From positions 87,385-151,384 of the forward strand of contig JAKJHU010000540.1 of assembly GCA_022316685.1 (NCBI GenBank): 64,000 nucleotides of DNA, written 5' to 3'. The stretch's first letter is position 1. Each line of letters begins with the position of its first letter. The notes beneath the pieces were generated by a model that was not told the DNA's origin, did not search any database, and saw only the letters and a program-made list of their open reading frames with translations. Positions 10,464-21,146 of the stretch are shown in pieces. A program made the translations under genes and the position numbers. Source of the stretch: Progne subis subis (Eukaryota > Chordata > Aves > Passeriformes > Hirundinidae).

Positions 10464-11705
10464 ATGGCACGTGTCGGAGCCGTGAGCGACGTCAGCGTCC
10501 TGCTGGCTGCACTTGCCCTGCTGCTGGCCACGGTGGTTGTCTGCTGGGTCATTGGCCACCGGGCACGGCAGGGCCGGCAGGCCGGGACTCGGAGGCCACA
10601 CAAGCAGCTCAGGGGCCGGGCCAGGGGCCCAGGCAGGAGCCCAGGAGCCCCTGTGGCTGCCAGGGCCTCCGGGCCTGGCGCAAGCCCTCGGAAGCGTCCC
10701 GATGCTCCCGCCACTTGCCCCAAAGGACCTGGCAGCTGCAGCCCCTGCATCAGCGTGGGCAAGGAGCTGCAGGGGCTGATGCTGCTGCTCCGGTCTCACC
10801 ATGGGACATGGGCTCCGCTTCATCCTGCCATGTGGCGGGCGCTGTGGGCGCACCTGCAGCAGCTGGGCAAGCGAGGCCACCTGCCCTGCTGTGCCTCGTC
10901 CTGCTGCTCCAGGCGCTTCCGTGCCTCCGGCAGGCTCCTCCCAGCCAGAGGGGCCATTCCTGGCACAGCCTCCAGCCCTTCCAGGAGATTGTGTTGGACA
11001 CCAAGCATCCCTGGGAGAAGCTCGGGCTGGCCCACATCCAGCCTTCCGGGAGCCTCCACCGCCTCTGATGGCCTCCAACCCTGCAAGTCCCTCCCTGCTC
11101 TCAAGCGCCTCCCTCCCTCGCAGAACCTCCCCAGCGCCGAGACGCCGCCTCCCTCCCAGCAGCTTGCCACAGCCTCCATCCCTGCTGAGAGCCGCCAGCC
11201 CTTCAAGATCCTGCGCCTGCCAAGACCCGTCCCTGGCGCCCAGTTCCTGCCTCTCTCCCACACATTCCCTCCTGGAGGCCTCCAGCCCTTCCAGCCTCTC
11301 AGGAGAGCCTCCGCGCTTGAGCACCCTGGGCAAGCGCTGGACATCTCCTCCTACTTTCCTCCACATCAACAGCATCCCCTGCACATCGAGAGCCCCGGCG
11401 TGTCCCAGGGCACTGACACAGCCAGGGAAAGCTGGGAAGCACAAACAGGAGCCCAGCTGGAGAAGGAGAGGCATTCCCAGGAGCAGGTGGCTGAGCCACA
11501 AACATCCTGCAGCCACCAGTGTCCAGCGCAGGGCTCCCAGGATGCTGTGCCTGACTCAGGCAGCAACAGCCGCAGCTCGGTGGCACAGACGGCGCCCACG
11601 AGACCATGGCGCTTGCGTGGTCTCCAGGAGGCTGCCCCGAGACGGTCCCCGCAGCCCAGGCAGGTGGTCACAGGCCTCGGAGGGCCCTTCCACCCTAGGT
11701 GTTAA
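10464..11705 (+). CDS. Copy B of unrecognised single-exon gene (413 aa), signal-anchored, Pro/Ser-rich
   Basis: I do not recognise this family. The start is taken at 10464, the first ATG below the TATA box and conserved in all three copies, not the upstream in-frame ATG at 10356, which lies above the TATA box. Residues 9-31 form one hydrophobic segment followed by a run of Arg and Lys, so a type II or signal-anchor membrane topology is likely. A conserved core at about residues 95-185 contains a Trp-rich stretch (GTWAP, MWRALW) and paired Cys (PCC). The remaining half is Pro/Ser-rich low complexity. No intron signal is needed, and AATAAA overlaps the stop codon. It is intact while copy A is frameshifted, and copy C keeps the core with a different C-terminus. 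The composition warns that the C-terminal half may not be under protein-level selection. Confidence 0.55.
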   Translation: MARVGAVSDVSVLLAALALLLATVVVCWVIGHRARQGRQAGTRRPHKQLRGRARGPGRSPGAPVAARASGPGASPRKRPDAPATCPKGPGSCSPCISVGKELQGLMLLLRSHHGTWAPLHPAMWRALWAHLQQLGKRGHLPCCASSCCSRRFRASGRLLPARGAIPGTASSPSRRLCWTPSIPGRSSGWPTSSLPGASTASDGLQPCKSLPALKRLPPSQNLPSAETPPPSQQLATASIPAESRQPFKILRLPRPVPGAQFLPLSHTFPPGGLQPFQPLRRASALEHPGQALDISSYFPPHQQHPLHIESPGVSQGTDTARESWEAQTGAQLEKERHSQEQVAEPQTSCSHQCPAQGSQDAVPDSGSNSRSSVAQTAPTRPWRLRGLQEAAPRRSPQPRQVVTGLGGPFHPRC

Positions 11706-11710
11706 ATAAA
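11705..11710 (+). terminator. Polyadenylation signal overlapping the stop of gene B
   Basis: AATAAA shares its first base with the TAA stop codon (11703-11705). A second AATAAA lies at 12355-12360. The mirror hexamer exists in the left arm near 2840-2845. Confidence 0.5.
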
Positions 11711-13932
11711 TTAGCCTTTCCCCAAAGAGCTGTGGCAGTGTTCCTGCTGGGAGAGGGCTCTTTTCTTCCCAGGAACTGCCTCAGTGCTGGGCTTGACTAC
11801 GGGCCGGGGATCCTGGGCCATTCCCAACGACTCGGTTTCAACTCCTGTTTGTCCTCTGAGGCTGAGCAAGTATCACGTGCAACCCTCACCTGTGTTTTTG
11901 CCATTTCCACTGACATCCTTCTGAGAGAGATGCCTGCAGGGCTGACTCATATACCAGTGCTTGGAGGCTTTGTAGAGACACAGTTAGGGCTCCGCTCTGC
12001 TTCTCCACTCTGCTGCCCATCCTTGTGGGAGCAAGTGTTAAAGTGTGTTCATTTGGTTGATACTGTGTTTCCTTTTGATCTTGGTGTTTGGGATGTTTTC
12101 TTCCCTGTTCCCCTTGGAAAGTGGAGCACCTTGTTTGTCCCTGCTTCGCTGCGCCCACTCCCCAGGGTGGAATGGAACCCAACTCTGTTCCACTCCCACC
12201 TTCTCCCTGATCGGGGAGTGGCTTGTCCCTGCCTCTAGGCCCTTCCCCGCTCTGGGAAAAAGCCCTGCGACTGCCGGCAGCTCTGTCTCTCTGGCACCGG
12301 CGGGGACGGGGAAGGAGCTAAGGAAGAGCTGCGGCCGGCAGGGCAGGAGCCCAGAATAAAGCCATGATATGCCCCAGGACAGAGGGCAAGCTCGGTGCCT
12401 TTTGCCATCGACGGTCATCTGGGTCTCTCAAAAGAACCACCACAAGCAGGGATGGAGCAAACCCGTGGAACTGTGACTTTGCACCTGGCCAGGGCAGCCC
12501 TGCTGCAAGAGCAGCCTCTCCAGCGCTTCACAGCAGCCTGGTGCCTGGCAGCAGTTGATGGGGAGGAAATGACTTGGGTGGCCACAGGGCCCAGCCTGTG
12601 TGGCCGTGCCCGTGTGTCTGTGCCTGCGCCATGCTGCAGGCAGGGGCTGCCTGGTGCTGGCTGTGGATTGCCCAAGAGTGAGGCCATGGCTGCTCCCTGC
12701 AGTCCCGTCCCTGCCCGATTTCCCCTTTGCCCAGGGAGGCTCAAGGGCAGGCAAGTGCAGGCTCAGGAGCTGATGCTGCCCAATGCAGAGTGTCCTCTGG
12801 CTCACCTGGAGGCAGCGAGTGGCAGCTCTGGGGCTGGTGCAGGGGCGCTGGGGCTGTGACCCCCCACTGCCACGAAAGGCTACGGCGGCTGCCTTGCCGG
12901 CACGGTGGGATGCAGGGCACATTTTGGGGAGCAGAGGGGACACAAGGCAGGCCTCCACTGAAGGGCTAGCCTGTGTGGGAAGAGCGGGCAGAGGGAAGGG
13001 ACGCAGGACGCTGCGAGTGGGGCACTTGAAAGCAACAGCTGAGGACAGCAGAATGGCCAAAGAGAGCAGAAGAACTTGTTGCACATGAGGAATGGGGGCT
13101 GAAGATGTGTGCAGGCCTTTTGCCAGTGCCTCAGAGGGACCGGCAACCTGAGCACGTGAAGCAATGGGGAACAAAGACACGCAGAGCTCCTTATGCGTCC
13201 AGAGATCATGTGCCTGTTCTGTGTGGGCAGCTGTGTGAGCTGCTGCCATGAGAGCCAGGGGCTCTGAGGGCACGCCGTTCCTGTTTCCCTCGAGGGGAAG
13301 GACAGCACAGCTGCCGGAGCTGCTTGCCAGGGTGCGTGCGCTTTCATCGCTGCCTTGCAGCAATGGGTTGGGAGTTGCCAGTGCCCGGAGCCAAGCTGTC
13401 CCTCTCCCGGTGTGTGACTCGCAGCAGGCTGGAAGCAGCGCTAGCACGGCCGGCTGCTGCCCCTGCCTGGCGACAGCAGAGGCTGGCATGGGCAGCCTCT
13501 TGCCAGACTGCAGGTGGCCCACGCAGGACTGGGCTTGCCCTCACCAGAGATGCCCAAGGGATGGGGCCGGGCCCATGCGAGCTGTGGCCATCACTCTGGT
13601 GATCCAGCGGCAGCACTAATCCTGCCCACTTCCAGCAGCTGGGACTGAGCAGCCAGATACGTAGCCTGAGCCTGTGGAATGAAGCTGCTCAGGCAGGGCC
13701 AGACCTGGAGCAGGGATTCCACTCCTGGTGTGGCCAGCACATCAGGCCATGCAAGTGTTGCAGCAAGTGCAGAGGAGGCCAGCGGGTTGTGAAGGTGAGC
13801 AGCTCTCCTGTGGAGACAGCTTGAGAGAGAATTGGAGCTGCTCAGGCTGGAGAAGAGAAGGTTGTGGGGAGGCCTCCCAGTGCCTTGCAGTGTCTGCCAG
13901 GAGCTTTAAGGGAGCTGCAGAGGCATTCTGCT
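11711..13932. other. Host flank of gene B, no gene recognised
   Basis: This is GC-rich DNA shared with the left arm (639-2847). Its distal part (about 12905-13932) is also shared with 55635-56650, where it lies upstream of gene copy C. The unit was therefore probably a tandem repeat of gene plus about 2.2 kb flank before the inversion. AATAAA at 12355-12360 could end a longer transcript. Antisense open frames such as 12428-13522 lack recognisable domains. Host homology with the third copy stops at 13932, where the retroviral LTR begins. Confidence 0.5.
13828..13915 (+). mobile_element. CR1 LINE fragment
   Basis: The stretch containing GGAGAAGAGAAGG followed by a GGGGAGGCCT-type sequence resembles the 3' region of avian CR1 elements in plus orientation. 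It is also present at 56565-56645 and, inverted, in the left arm, so it predates the amplification. Confidence 0.5.
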
Positions 13933-13934
13933 GT

Positions 13935-14277
13935 TGTGTTCCTCTGAGGAATGGTTTTTCCCCTCAGAGTCCCCCTGAAACCTGTGCTATGTAGTTCAAC
14001 CCTTTTTCCCTATCATACCTACTCCTGACCCTATTGGCTCAGGGCCAATATCTTTCCTTGGCCCAAAACTAGATATACCCCTGTTTCTTCCTGGTTCACT
14101 CTCTCTTTCTCGGCCTCCTGGAACATCACATCAAGAATAAAGCTTGGACGGAAGCTGGGGGTGAGAGCCACTCTTTTGAAATCTCTATTCTGTCTCTCTG
14201 AAATATATTTCCCTAAAACCCCTGAATAACTGAGCTAGCGAGTGCCGGGGGGGTGGCTAGAGGGAAGTATAGTTTCA
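13935..14277 (+). mobile_element. 5' LTR of class II (beta-like) provirus
   Basis: It begins near 13935, where host homology ends, and finishes TTTCA at 14277. It has AATAAA at 14136-14141 and a small inverted repeat (CTCTGAGG with CCTCAGAG) at its start. The exact first base is uncertain. Confidence 0.7.
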
Positions 14278-14279
14278 GT

Positions 14280-14297
14280 TGGCCCCCAACGTCGGTT
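14280..14297 (+). other. Primer-binding site, tRNA-Lys-like
   Basis: TGGCCCCCAACGTCGG lies two bases after the LTR. It differs slightly from the complement of tRNA-Lys(1,2), the usual betaretroviral primer. Confidence 0.65.
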
Positions 14298-14869
14298 TGT
14301 TATGAAATATTAATAAGCCCACGCATGAAGTGGGACTCCCTATTTCAGGGGTTAATAAAGCTCTTTGGGAGGTGCAACTACCTGGCCACTATCGGCTGCT
14401 TTCGAGCAGCTCGGGGTGCCAGGACAGGGTCGGGAGTTCGCTTTTACTACAAAAGTGAGTCGACCTTTAGACAGAAAACCCTGACGTTGGAACATGTGCC
14501 CCAGGGTCCGCTAGAAGATCCCTATAGTTTAATAGTGAGAGGGCTTTAGGACCCTGCGCTGCAGTGTGTTGCGTAACGCGGTTAGAGATTTTTTTTTTTT
14601 TTCCCTACGGAATGGCTGGAGTTCCGTGTACCGGGGAAAACCGTGCATTTTTGGGGTGGGCTAGCCACGGGAGGGTCCCGGGACAGAAGCCGGCACCGGG
14701 ACACGCCCCTGCCCATGTCTCCGCAGTCGGGAAAAGCGGCTACAGAGAGCCGCCCCGAGCTGCGGCCAGCCCGCCTTGCCTCTGATACCTCGGGAGCGAG
14801 CGGGCGCAGCGGCGTCTTTGGTTTTTCACGTCAGAGGTTAAAATTTTTCGAACAGTTTGCCTTTTAAAC

Positions 14870-16667
14870 ATGGGCATACGTTTATCGAGAAATCAAAAGA
14901 GTGAGTGCTTTTAAACAACTTAGAAACATTTCAACAGATCTAAAATTTCCTGATAAGCTCTTAATCAAATTTATTTCCTGGCTGTCAGCTGAGATTCCAG
15001 ACAGTACTTTACAAGATATAAATTCGGTTCCATTTTGGGATGATGTGGGAAAATTAATAACTTTAAAAGTTGAAAATGGGGAAACCAAAATTTCTTTATT
15101 TATTCCAATATTCTTACAAGTACGCAAGAAGCTGTTAGAAGCAGAAAATAGCAGACAGCCATGCAAAACCTCTCAGCAATTCCCTGTTCCCGAGAAGCAG
15201 GGATTCCCTGATTCCATACTGGATTCTGCTCCTCAAACCCACCCATGGTCCTTATACCCTCCTCTCCCACCTGTTTTCCCTCAGCAAGATGCACTTTTTT
15301 CCTCTCGGGGCTCTGGCCGCATGGATGAGACCCTGGGGGGCTCGCACCACGCGGTCAGCCCTGAAGGTGGACGGCATTGCATTCCTCCTTCCCACTATCC
15401 CTTCTTCCCCCCACTTCCTGCCCCGACCCCATATCTCTCACGCAATCCCCCACCCCACCCTTCTCCCCAGTGCCTCCCCCTCCCTCCGAGCGGCTGCTCC
15501 AAGGGGGAGGGGGGAGGATCCCTTGCAATCACCAGTGCCAGCACGGATGGGGGGATGGAGAATGAAGAGCGGCTGCCAGCCCACAGCACCGGAGTCGGGG
15601 GGAGTGGTCCCCCTGCTGCAAGGGCTAAGGAGCAGCCTAGCCTGGGGCCCCAGGGGAGGAGGGAAGAGCTGCCTGTTGCTGGACCCCAGGGAGGGGGTGG
15701 GACAACACCCTCTGGCTGCCTGGGTAATAGAGAAGCAGCAGGATTTTTAGCAACTCAGAATAATGATCAAGAAAGCATACCATCTGTGGCTCCTGTAGTA
15801 TATGTAGGCAAAAGACAAGTGCGTAAAGAGTATCTGCCTTTTTCATACCAAGATAAAAAAGAGCTGTGTAAAATGCAGAAACAATTTGGGAGATCTAGTG
15901 AAATATTTAAGGGCATGATGAAAGCTACCTTCAGTTCAAATGAGATGGTACCCAGTGACATTAAAGATTTATTCAGATGCCTATTAACTCCCTCAGAGTA
16001 TGACCTATGGGAAGGATTATGGAAAAAAGCTTTGAAAACAGTATTGCAGGAAATTCAGCAAACTCCTGATGCTCAGGACAGCGATGACAATGACATCACA
16101 CATGATCGTTTGTGCGGTGAAGGTGATTTATGTAGTGCGAATGAGCAAATTGGGTTGTTATCCAAGTCAGTTTTAGATAAGATCTGTAATGCTGCAAAAA
16201 AGACTTTTTATCAGATTCCATCACCTGAGATAAAGACCAGTTATGTTAACATTAAACAGTTTCCTTTAGAGAATTTCTTGCAGTTTGTGGACCATCTGAG
16301 AAGTCAAGTGGAAAGACAAGTGCAAGACCCAGTGGTACAGGCAGAATTGATTAAGGAGATGGCTCAGAGGAATGCTAATGAGACCTGTCGTAGAATCATT
16401 CTTAGCCTTCCCCTTGACCCATCGCCTAGTCTTGCACAGATGATAGAAGCCTGTACCAGGAGAGCAGAACTTTCCAGTGCACCTGAAAGGAATCCGGGAC
16501 TGACACATCCAAAGCCTGTGGCAGCTGCAGCACCAGGAGCAAGGAGGCAACCGATGTCATCAGACCAGCTGCAGCGCATCGTCTGCCACCGCTGCAAAAG
16601 GCCAGGACACTTCGCCAAGGCCGGCCCAGAAAACCAGAAATGCAAGTCAAAAAATCAAAAAAACTGA
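14870..16667 (+). pseudogene. Class II gag, frameshifted near its start
   Basis: The ATG at 14870 is followed by Gly, giving a myristoylation-type N-terminus, but after about ten codons the frame differs by one base from the long open frame beginning near 14901. That frame is then open for 588 codons. It has matrix, a Pro/Ser-rich linker (about 15200-15720), capsid with a major homology region at about 16262-16390, and nucleocapsid. One zinc knuckle is visible near 16582-16620; its last Cys has become Gly (CX2CX4HX4G), so zinc binding should fail. The frame ends TGA at 16665-16667, directly after a frameshift heptamer. It is followed by pro with a 28-base overlap, the classical betaretroviral layout. 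Confidence 0.82.
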
Positions 16668-17530
16668 AATCACAGCACGGCCCAGATTTTATCTCCTTGA
16701 CGCGCCACGAAAGAAATTTACAAGGCCATACCGTGGCAAATGTCTCTCTCTTAACAAAAAAGGGAGAGGGCAGGTCACAGGGTGTGGGGGTACAGAAAAA
16801 TAAAAATGTCAAATGTTCAACTAACAAGGTATGGCAGCCGCGAGGCCGATATAGGCTCGTGACTACCAAAGGTTTTCATTTCAGATCTACTGATTGGACA
16901 GTAATTACAGTGGACCTGCAAAACATTTCACAGGACATGAAGGTTAACCATATGGAACCGAACAGTGAGTATTTTGTTATTGGGGACACAGCACACACAC
17001 CCTTGGAGGTTGAGGTAGCTCCCATGACCATTAAGGGAAAGATAACAGGCCTCATGCTGTTGGCACACTGCATGCACCCACCATTCTACCTGGTAGAGGG
17101 GCAAGTCCTTGCCCAGGCCATTCCTGTTCCGGCTGAGGTCCTAGCGGATGGAAAATCACCAGAAGTCTACTGGGCGGAGGTGGTGGGGGAGAACAAACCT
17201 TCTCTGGCATGTAACTTAGCCCGTGGGTCAGACCGCCTCCATGTGGAGGGGGTGCTCGACTCTGGTGCACACGTTACCGTGATACCTGAGAGCATGTGGC
17301 CATCACATTGGGAGCTGCAACCTGTGGCAGGCAAACTTCAGGGCATAGGAGGAATCACAATGGCAAAAATCTCAAAAAACATAGTGCAAATTGAGGGACC
17401 TGATGGGAAATTGGCAAATGTCTGTCCATTCGTTGCTGAATATAAGGCTCCCTTATGGGGGAGAGACACCATGTCGCAGTGGGGAGTCCAACTGGTCATT
17501 CCTAAGACACCCCAGGGTTTTTGGAAATAG
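16640..17530 (+). CDS. Class II pro: dUTPase-like region plus aspartic protease
   Basis: It is expressed by -1 frameshifting from gag. The first part resembles the dUTPase-like domain that precedes protease in betaretroviruses, but I do not find clear GRSS or C-terminal glycine-rich motifs, so it is probably catalytically inactive. The protease follows, with the catalytic triplet as Asp-Ser-Gly (LDSGA at about 17258-17272) and a later Gly-Arg-Asp segment (about 17458-17466). The frame is intact to TAG 17528-17530. The DSG variant is compatible with retropepsin chemistry. No host promoter is involved. Confidence 0.75.
   Translation: MQVKKSKKLKSQHGPDFISLTRHERNLQGHTVANVSLLTKKGEGRSQGVGVQKNKNVKCSTNKVWQPRGRYRLVTTKGFHFRSTDWTVITVDLQNISQDMKVNHMEPNSEYFVIGDTAHTPLEVEVAPMTIKGKITGLMLLAHCMHPPFYLVEGQVLAQAIPVPAEVLADGKSPEVYWAEVVGENKPSLACNLARGSDRLHVEGVLDSGAHVTVIPESMWPSHWELQPVAGKLQGIGGITMAKISKNIVQIEGPDGKLANVCPFVAEYKAPLWGRDTMSQWGVQLVIPKTPQGFWK
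16658..16664 (+). promoter_or_regulatory. -1 ribosomal frameshift site (gag-pro)
   Basis: A AAA AAC sits in the correct phase of gag (third codon position first) and the next codon is the gag stop TGA. This is the canonical heptamer used between gag and pro in betaretroviruses. Confidence 0.8.
17515..17521 (+). promoter_or_regulatory. -1 ribosomal frameshift site (pro-pol)
   Basis: G GGT TTT is in the correct phase of pro, six bases before its TAG stop. Reading after the slip enters the pol frame open from 17521. Retention of both heptamers in an otherwise decayed provirus makes the lineage's expression strategy readable. Confidence 0.75.
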
Positions 17531-19600
17531 CCACTGTGGAGCGCCCTACCCACAAACTAAAGTGGTTGGACAATAACCCAAGATGGGTAGCACAGTGGCC
17601 ATTGAGTAAAGAGAAGCTCAAGGCACTTGAGGAGCTTGTGGAGGAGCAGGTGGCTCAAGGTCACCTAGAAGAGACAACAAGCCCCTGGAATTTCCCAGTC
17701 TCTGTATAAAGAAACCGGGAAAGGACAAGTGGAGGTTGCTCCATGACCTCCGAGAAATAAACAAAATTATAGAGGACATGGGACCACTCCAACCAGGGAT
17801 GCCTTCTCCAACAATGCTCCCTTGAGACTGGCAATTGGCTGTTCTAGATATCAAAGATTGTTTCTTCCAAATTCCTCTACACCCAGAAGCTGCCCCACGG
17901 TTTGCATTCTCGCTTCCTACCATTAATGGAGAAGCCCCAATGAAGAGATATCACTGGAAAGTACTTCCCCAAGGTCTGAAATCTAGTCCTTTCATATGCC
18001 AACAGTACGTAGCCTCATTATTGTCACCGGTACGTGCCAAGAGAAAGGATGCCATCATCCTTCACTGCATGGATGATCTACTCGTGTGTGCCCCCAATGA
18101 CTCTATACTCCAACACACGCCTGACCTAGTGGTTAAGGTTTTAACCTCTGCTGGATTTCAATTGCAGGAAGATAAGGTTCAAAGGATGCCACCTTGGAAG
18201 TACCTGTGTCTACAAATAGCTGCAAGGACCACTGTTCTGCAGAAATTGGAAATTGCGTGTAATCCCAAAACCCTAGCAGATCTCCACTCCTTGTGTGGGT
18301 CTTTGAATTGGGTAAGACCTTGGCTAGGCCTCACAAATGAAGATTTAGACCCTCTCTTCAATTTATTGAAGGGGGAGAGGGAGCTGGTTTCTCCCAGGGA
18401 ACTGACCCCAGAGTTAAAGACAGCAATCAAAAAGGTACAGAAGGCCTTATCAGAGAGGCAGGCTCATCGATGTGAGCCAAACATACCTTTCCAATTCATT
18501 GTTCTAGGAAAACTGCCACATTTGCATGGTTTGATTTTTCAATGGATCGAAGGGCAGAGAGATTCACTCTTGATCTTAGAGTGGGTCTTCCTCTCTCACC
18601 AAAGATCCAAGACCATCACTGAGCCATAAGAGTTGATAGCTCAACTGATTCGGAAGGCAAGGGGGAGATTGTGTGAACTGGCTGGTTGTGACTTTACATG
18701 TATTCACCTTCCGGTCAAACTTTCTAAGGAGGGAAGGAACTCTCCCAAGAGATTGACCAAAGAGATGTTTGAGCATTTGCTCCAGAGCAATGCCAGTCTC
18801 CAGTTATCACTGGACAGCTACAGGGGACAAATATCAGTCCATGCCCCGTCTCTGTCAATGAGGAATTCCACCTCATTCCTCATGAGGAGTCGCAGACCAC
18901 TCAAGGCTCTCACAGTGTTCATGGACGCATCCGGGGCTTCCCTCAAGTCGGTGATGACTTGGAGACATCCTCAGACTCAGCGTTGGGAAGCTGATGTGGA
19001 GTTTGTGGAGGGATCCCCCCAAGTGGCTGAACTAACTGCAGTGGTAAGAGCCTTTGAGAAGTTCTCGGAACCAATTAATTTGGTAACAGACTCTGCTTAC
19101 GTGTCGGGGGTAGTGTCCAGAGCGGAGCAGGCTGTGCTCAAAGAAATTGACAAGGAACATCTCTTCAGATTACTTTCAAAGCTAATTTATTTAATTTCTC
19201 ATCGAGAACATCCATTCTATGTGATGCATGTAAGATCACACACTGATTTGCCAGGTGAAATTGCAGAGGGGAATCATCAGGCAGATTCCCTTGCTGCACC
19301 TGTTGAAAATGCACGTCTCTCTGATATCTTCCAACAGGCAAAGCTGAGTCTCCAACAATACCATCAGAATGTACCAGGCCTGATCTGTCAGTTCCAGCTA
19401 ACACGGAGCCAGGCTCGAGCCATTGTGGCCACCTGTCCCAACTGCCAGGTCCAAGCGATGCCATCGATGGGTATGGGAGTTAACCCCCGGGGCCTTGGCA
19501 GTTGTGAGGTATGGCAGACAGACATCACACACATTCCTAGTTTTGGACGCCTCAAATATGTTCATGTAAGCATTGTCACACATTCAGACCTAAACCAGTC
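17521..19600 (+). pseudogene. Class II pol, broken and truncated in integrase
   Basis: Reverse transcriptase starts at 17521, breaks after 17709, and resumes in another frame at 17835. The active-site box reads Cys-Met-Asp-Asp at about 18067-18078, with Tyr replaced by Cys. The RNase H domain has its acidic residues (Asp in FMDASG at about 18919, Glu, Asp in TDSAYV, late Asp). A stop at 18627-18629 separates RT from the connection region. The integrase zinc-binding HHCC region (about 19360-19445) and the first core Asp (about 19520) remain. At about 19585-19600 pol ends and non-retroviral sequence begins, so most of the integrase core, env and the 3' LTR are gone. The homologous downstream part of the same lineage is seen at 41732-45640. 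Confidence 0.8.
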
Positions 19601-19703
19601 AGGAACAGACACCAAATCCCGGTGGTTTTGCCTTCCCTGTTAAATTCCAGCCTTTTGGGGGTACAGCTGAGTCCCTTTCACTGAGGATGTCATTTTGCTG
19701 GCA

Positions 19704-20859
19704 GGTTGGAGCTGACTCCTGCTGATTCCTCCTCTGCAAGGGCTGATCAAAGGCCATTGGCAGCAGATGAGCCTCTAGAGCTGGAAGCAGAGCCCCAGGA
19801 AGCCACAGAGCCATGGGAGACAGTTGCCCTCCTTCCCCCGGGCTCTGTCAAGGATCCAAGCAGGAGCCGGCCCCCAGGCCCAAGAGGCTGTCGGATTGCG
19901 CAGTGCAGGTGCAGGCCCTGCAGTCAGCCAAGAAAGCCTGTGTGCTGAGGCGTGGCTGCAGCACTCCAGATCCAGCAGGGAACCCTCTCTTCCTTTCCCC
20001 AGGCTCTGGCTGCTCCCTTTTCCTGGATGAGAGTGGCCAGGATGAGCTCGGTGCCAGTTTTTCCGTGTTCAAGTACAACAACGTGGCCATTTCCCTGGAC
20101 ATCAGCAGGTGTTTCGACGACAGCGAGCTGGACGATTCCCTGCTGGAGCTGTCGGGCAGCAAGAAAGGGAGTTCTTCCTTTGATTACACTGAGGAAGAGA
20201 TCCAGGAAATCCTGGCAGATGATTCCCTGGAAGCTGAGCAGCAGCACCTCGCTGGTGAAAGCCACCTGAGCCAAAGCGAGGGCGACGAGGCTGAGAGCAG
20301 CGGCTGCACCGCGGGGATGTCGGTCAGCGAATCGGCCTCAGAAGCCACAGAGGAGCCAAAGGAACCCCAGGAGCCTCTGTCGGGCAGCTCTGGCTGTGAT
20401 CTTGCATTTTTGAGTGGCTGTGTTGCTCTGGATGGGGCCCAGCTGCAGCAGGAGCTGGACCTTGACCTGCAGGAGCTGCTGAGCCTGAGCCCGTTCGCCG
20501 CCGCCCGCGCCGATGAGGCTCTGGAGGAAAATAACCTGGAGAGAGAAACTTTGGATGCAATGATAGATGATTGCTTGGGATATTCCACAGCTGCTGGGAG
20601 CTGCATTCCTGAAAAATCCACGGAAGGGGTGATGCCTAAAGGCCAGGAAAGCTTGGCTTAGGATTGCCAGGGAAAATCTGTGCCCTCATCCGACCTTCCC
20701 TGTGGCCAGAGCATGGGGGATGAGGGTCCAGCATCTGTGTTGCCACCAAAGAAAGAACTTCCCAAAGCAACAACGAGCTGTTCCTCAAGGAAATCAGGCT
20801 CTCCAGAGGATGCTGAAGGGAAATCCACAGGAGCTGAGCAGCCACCAGGCAGCACTAAA
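19704..20859 (+). pseudogene. S100PBP-like large coding exon with one nonsense codon
   Basis: An acceptor-like GGCAG precedes 19704, and an ATG in strong context lies at 19813. The frame is open to TAG at 20659-20661 and then continues in the same frame to a donor (AAA then GTAAAC) at 20859/20860, so a single nonsense codon interrupts one exon. The key resemblance is a block at about 20110-20220 with LDDSLLELS, then an acidic gap, then YTEEEI followed by an acidic DD. This matches the N-terminal region of S100P-binding protein, a nuclear protein binding S100P. The rest is acidic, Ser-rich low complexity. It may be a decayed W-type gametolog or a duplicate. Identification is by motif memory only. 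Confidence 0.6.
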
Positions 20860-21051
20860 GTAAACTCACGTCTTCATTCTTGTAACTTGAATGATTCTAA
20901 TCCCAACCCTTTGGATTTGTCCAAGTGCACACAAGTGCTGTGTTTATACAGGGGAGGTTTTTCAAGTGTTTTTTTTTATATGATTCTATAAGCAAAACTT
21001 ACATGGAAAAGTTTTATTACACGTTGATCCCCTTTTTCCTTCCCTTTCCAG

Positions 21052-21146
21052 TTAAGTGACACAGCTGTAGGCCAGACTGGGCAGGAGGAGCCACCCTGTG
21101 GGAAGAAAAGTGGCAAAACAATTCCTGTCCCACAAGAGGAGGAAAG
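21052..21146 (+). pseudogene. S100PBP-like second exon
   Basis: A polypyrimidine tract and CAG end at 21051, and AAAG/GTAATT marks the donor. The 95-base exon is open in the phase set by the preceding exon and encodes a GK-IPV-type stretch resembling the mid-region of S100PBP. It leaves two bases for the next exon. Confidence 0.5.

Larger units (their letters stand above)
9442..14571. repeat. Right arm of large inverted repeat
   Basis: It is the reverse complement of 1-5107. The order is env tail, alpharetrovirus-like LTR, gene copy B, host flank with a CR1 piece, then class II LTR, primer-binding site and leader. The match reaches 14571, which pairs with window base 1, so the true outer end cannot be seen. 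Confidence 0.93.

Noticed and set aside
14253..14549. 98-codon ORF, mirrored at 23-319
   Set aside because: It spans the LTR end, primer-binding site and leader of a provirus; conservation between arms only reflects the inverted duplication.
20000..20030. Internal acceptor-like CCCCAG within the S100PBP-like exon
   Set aside because: The frame reads through without interruption, so an intron is not required.
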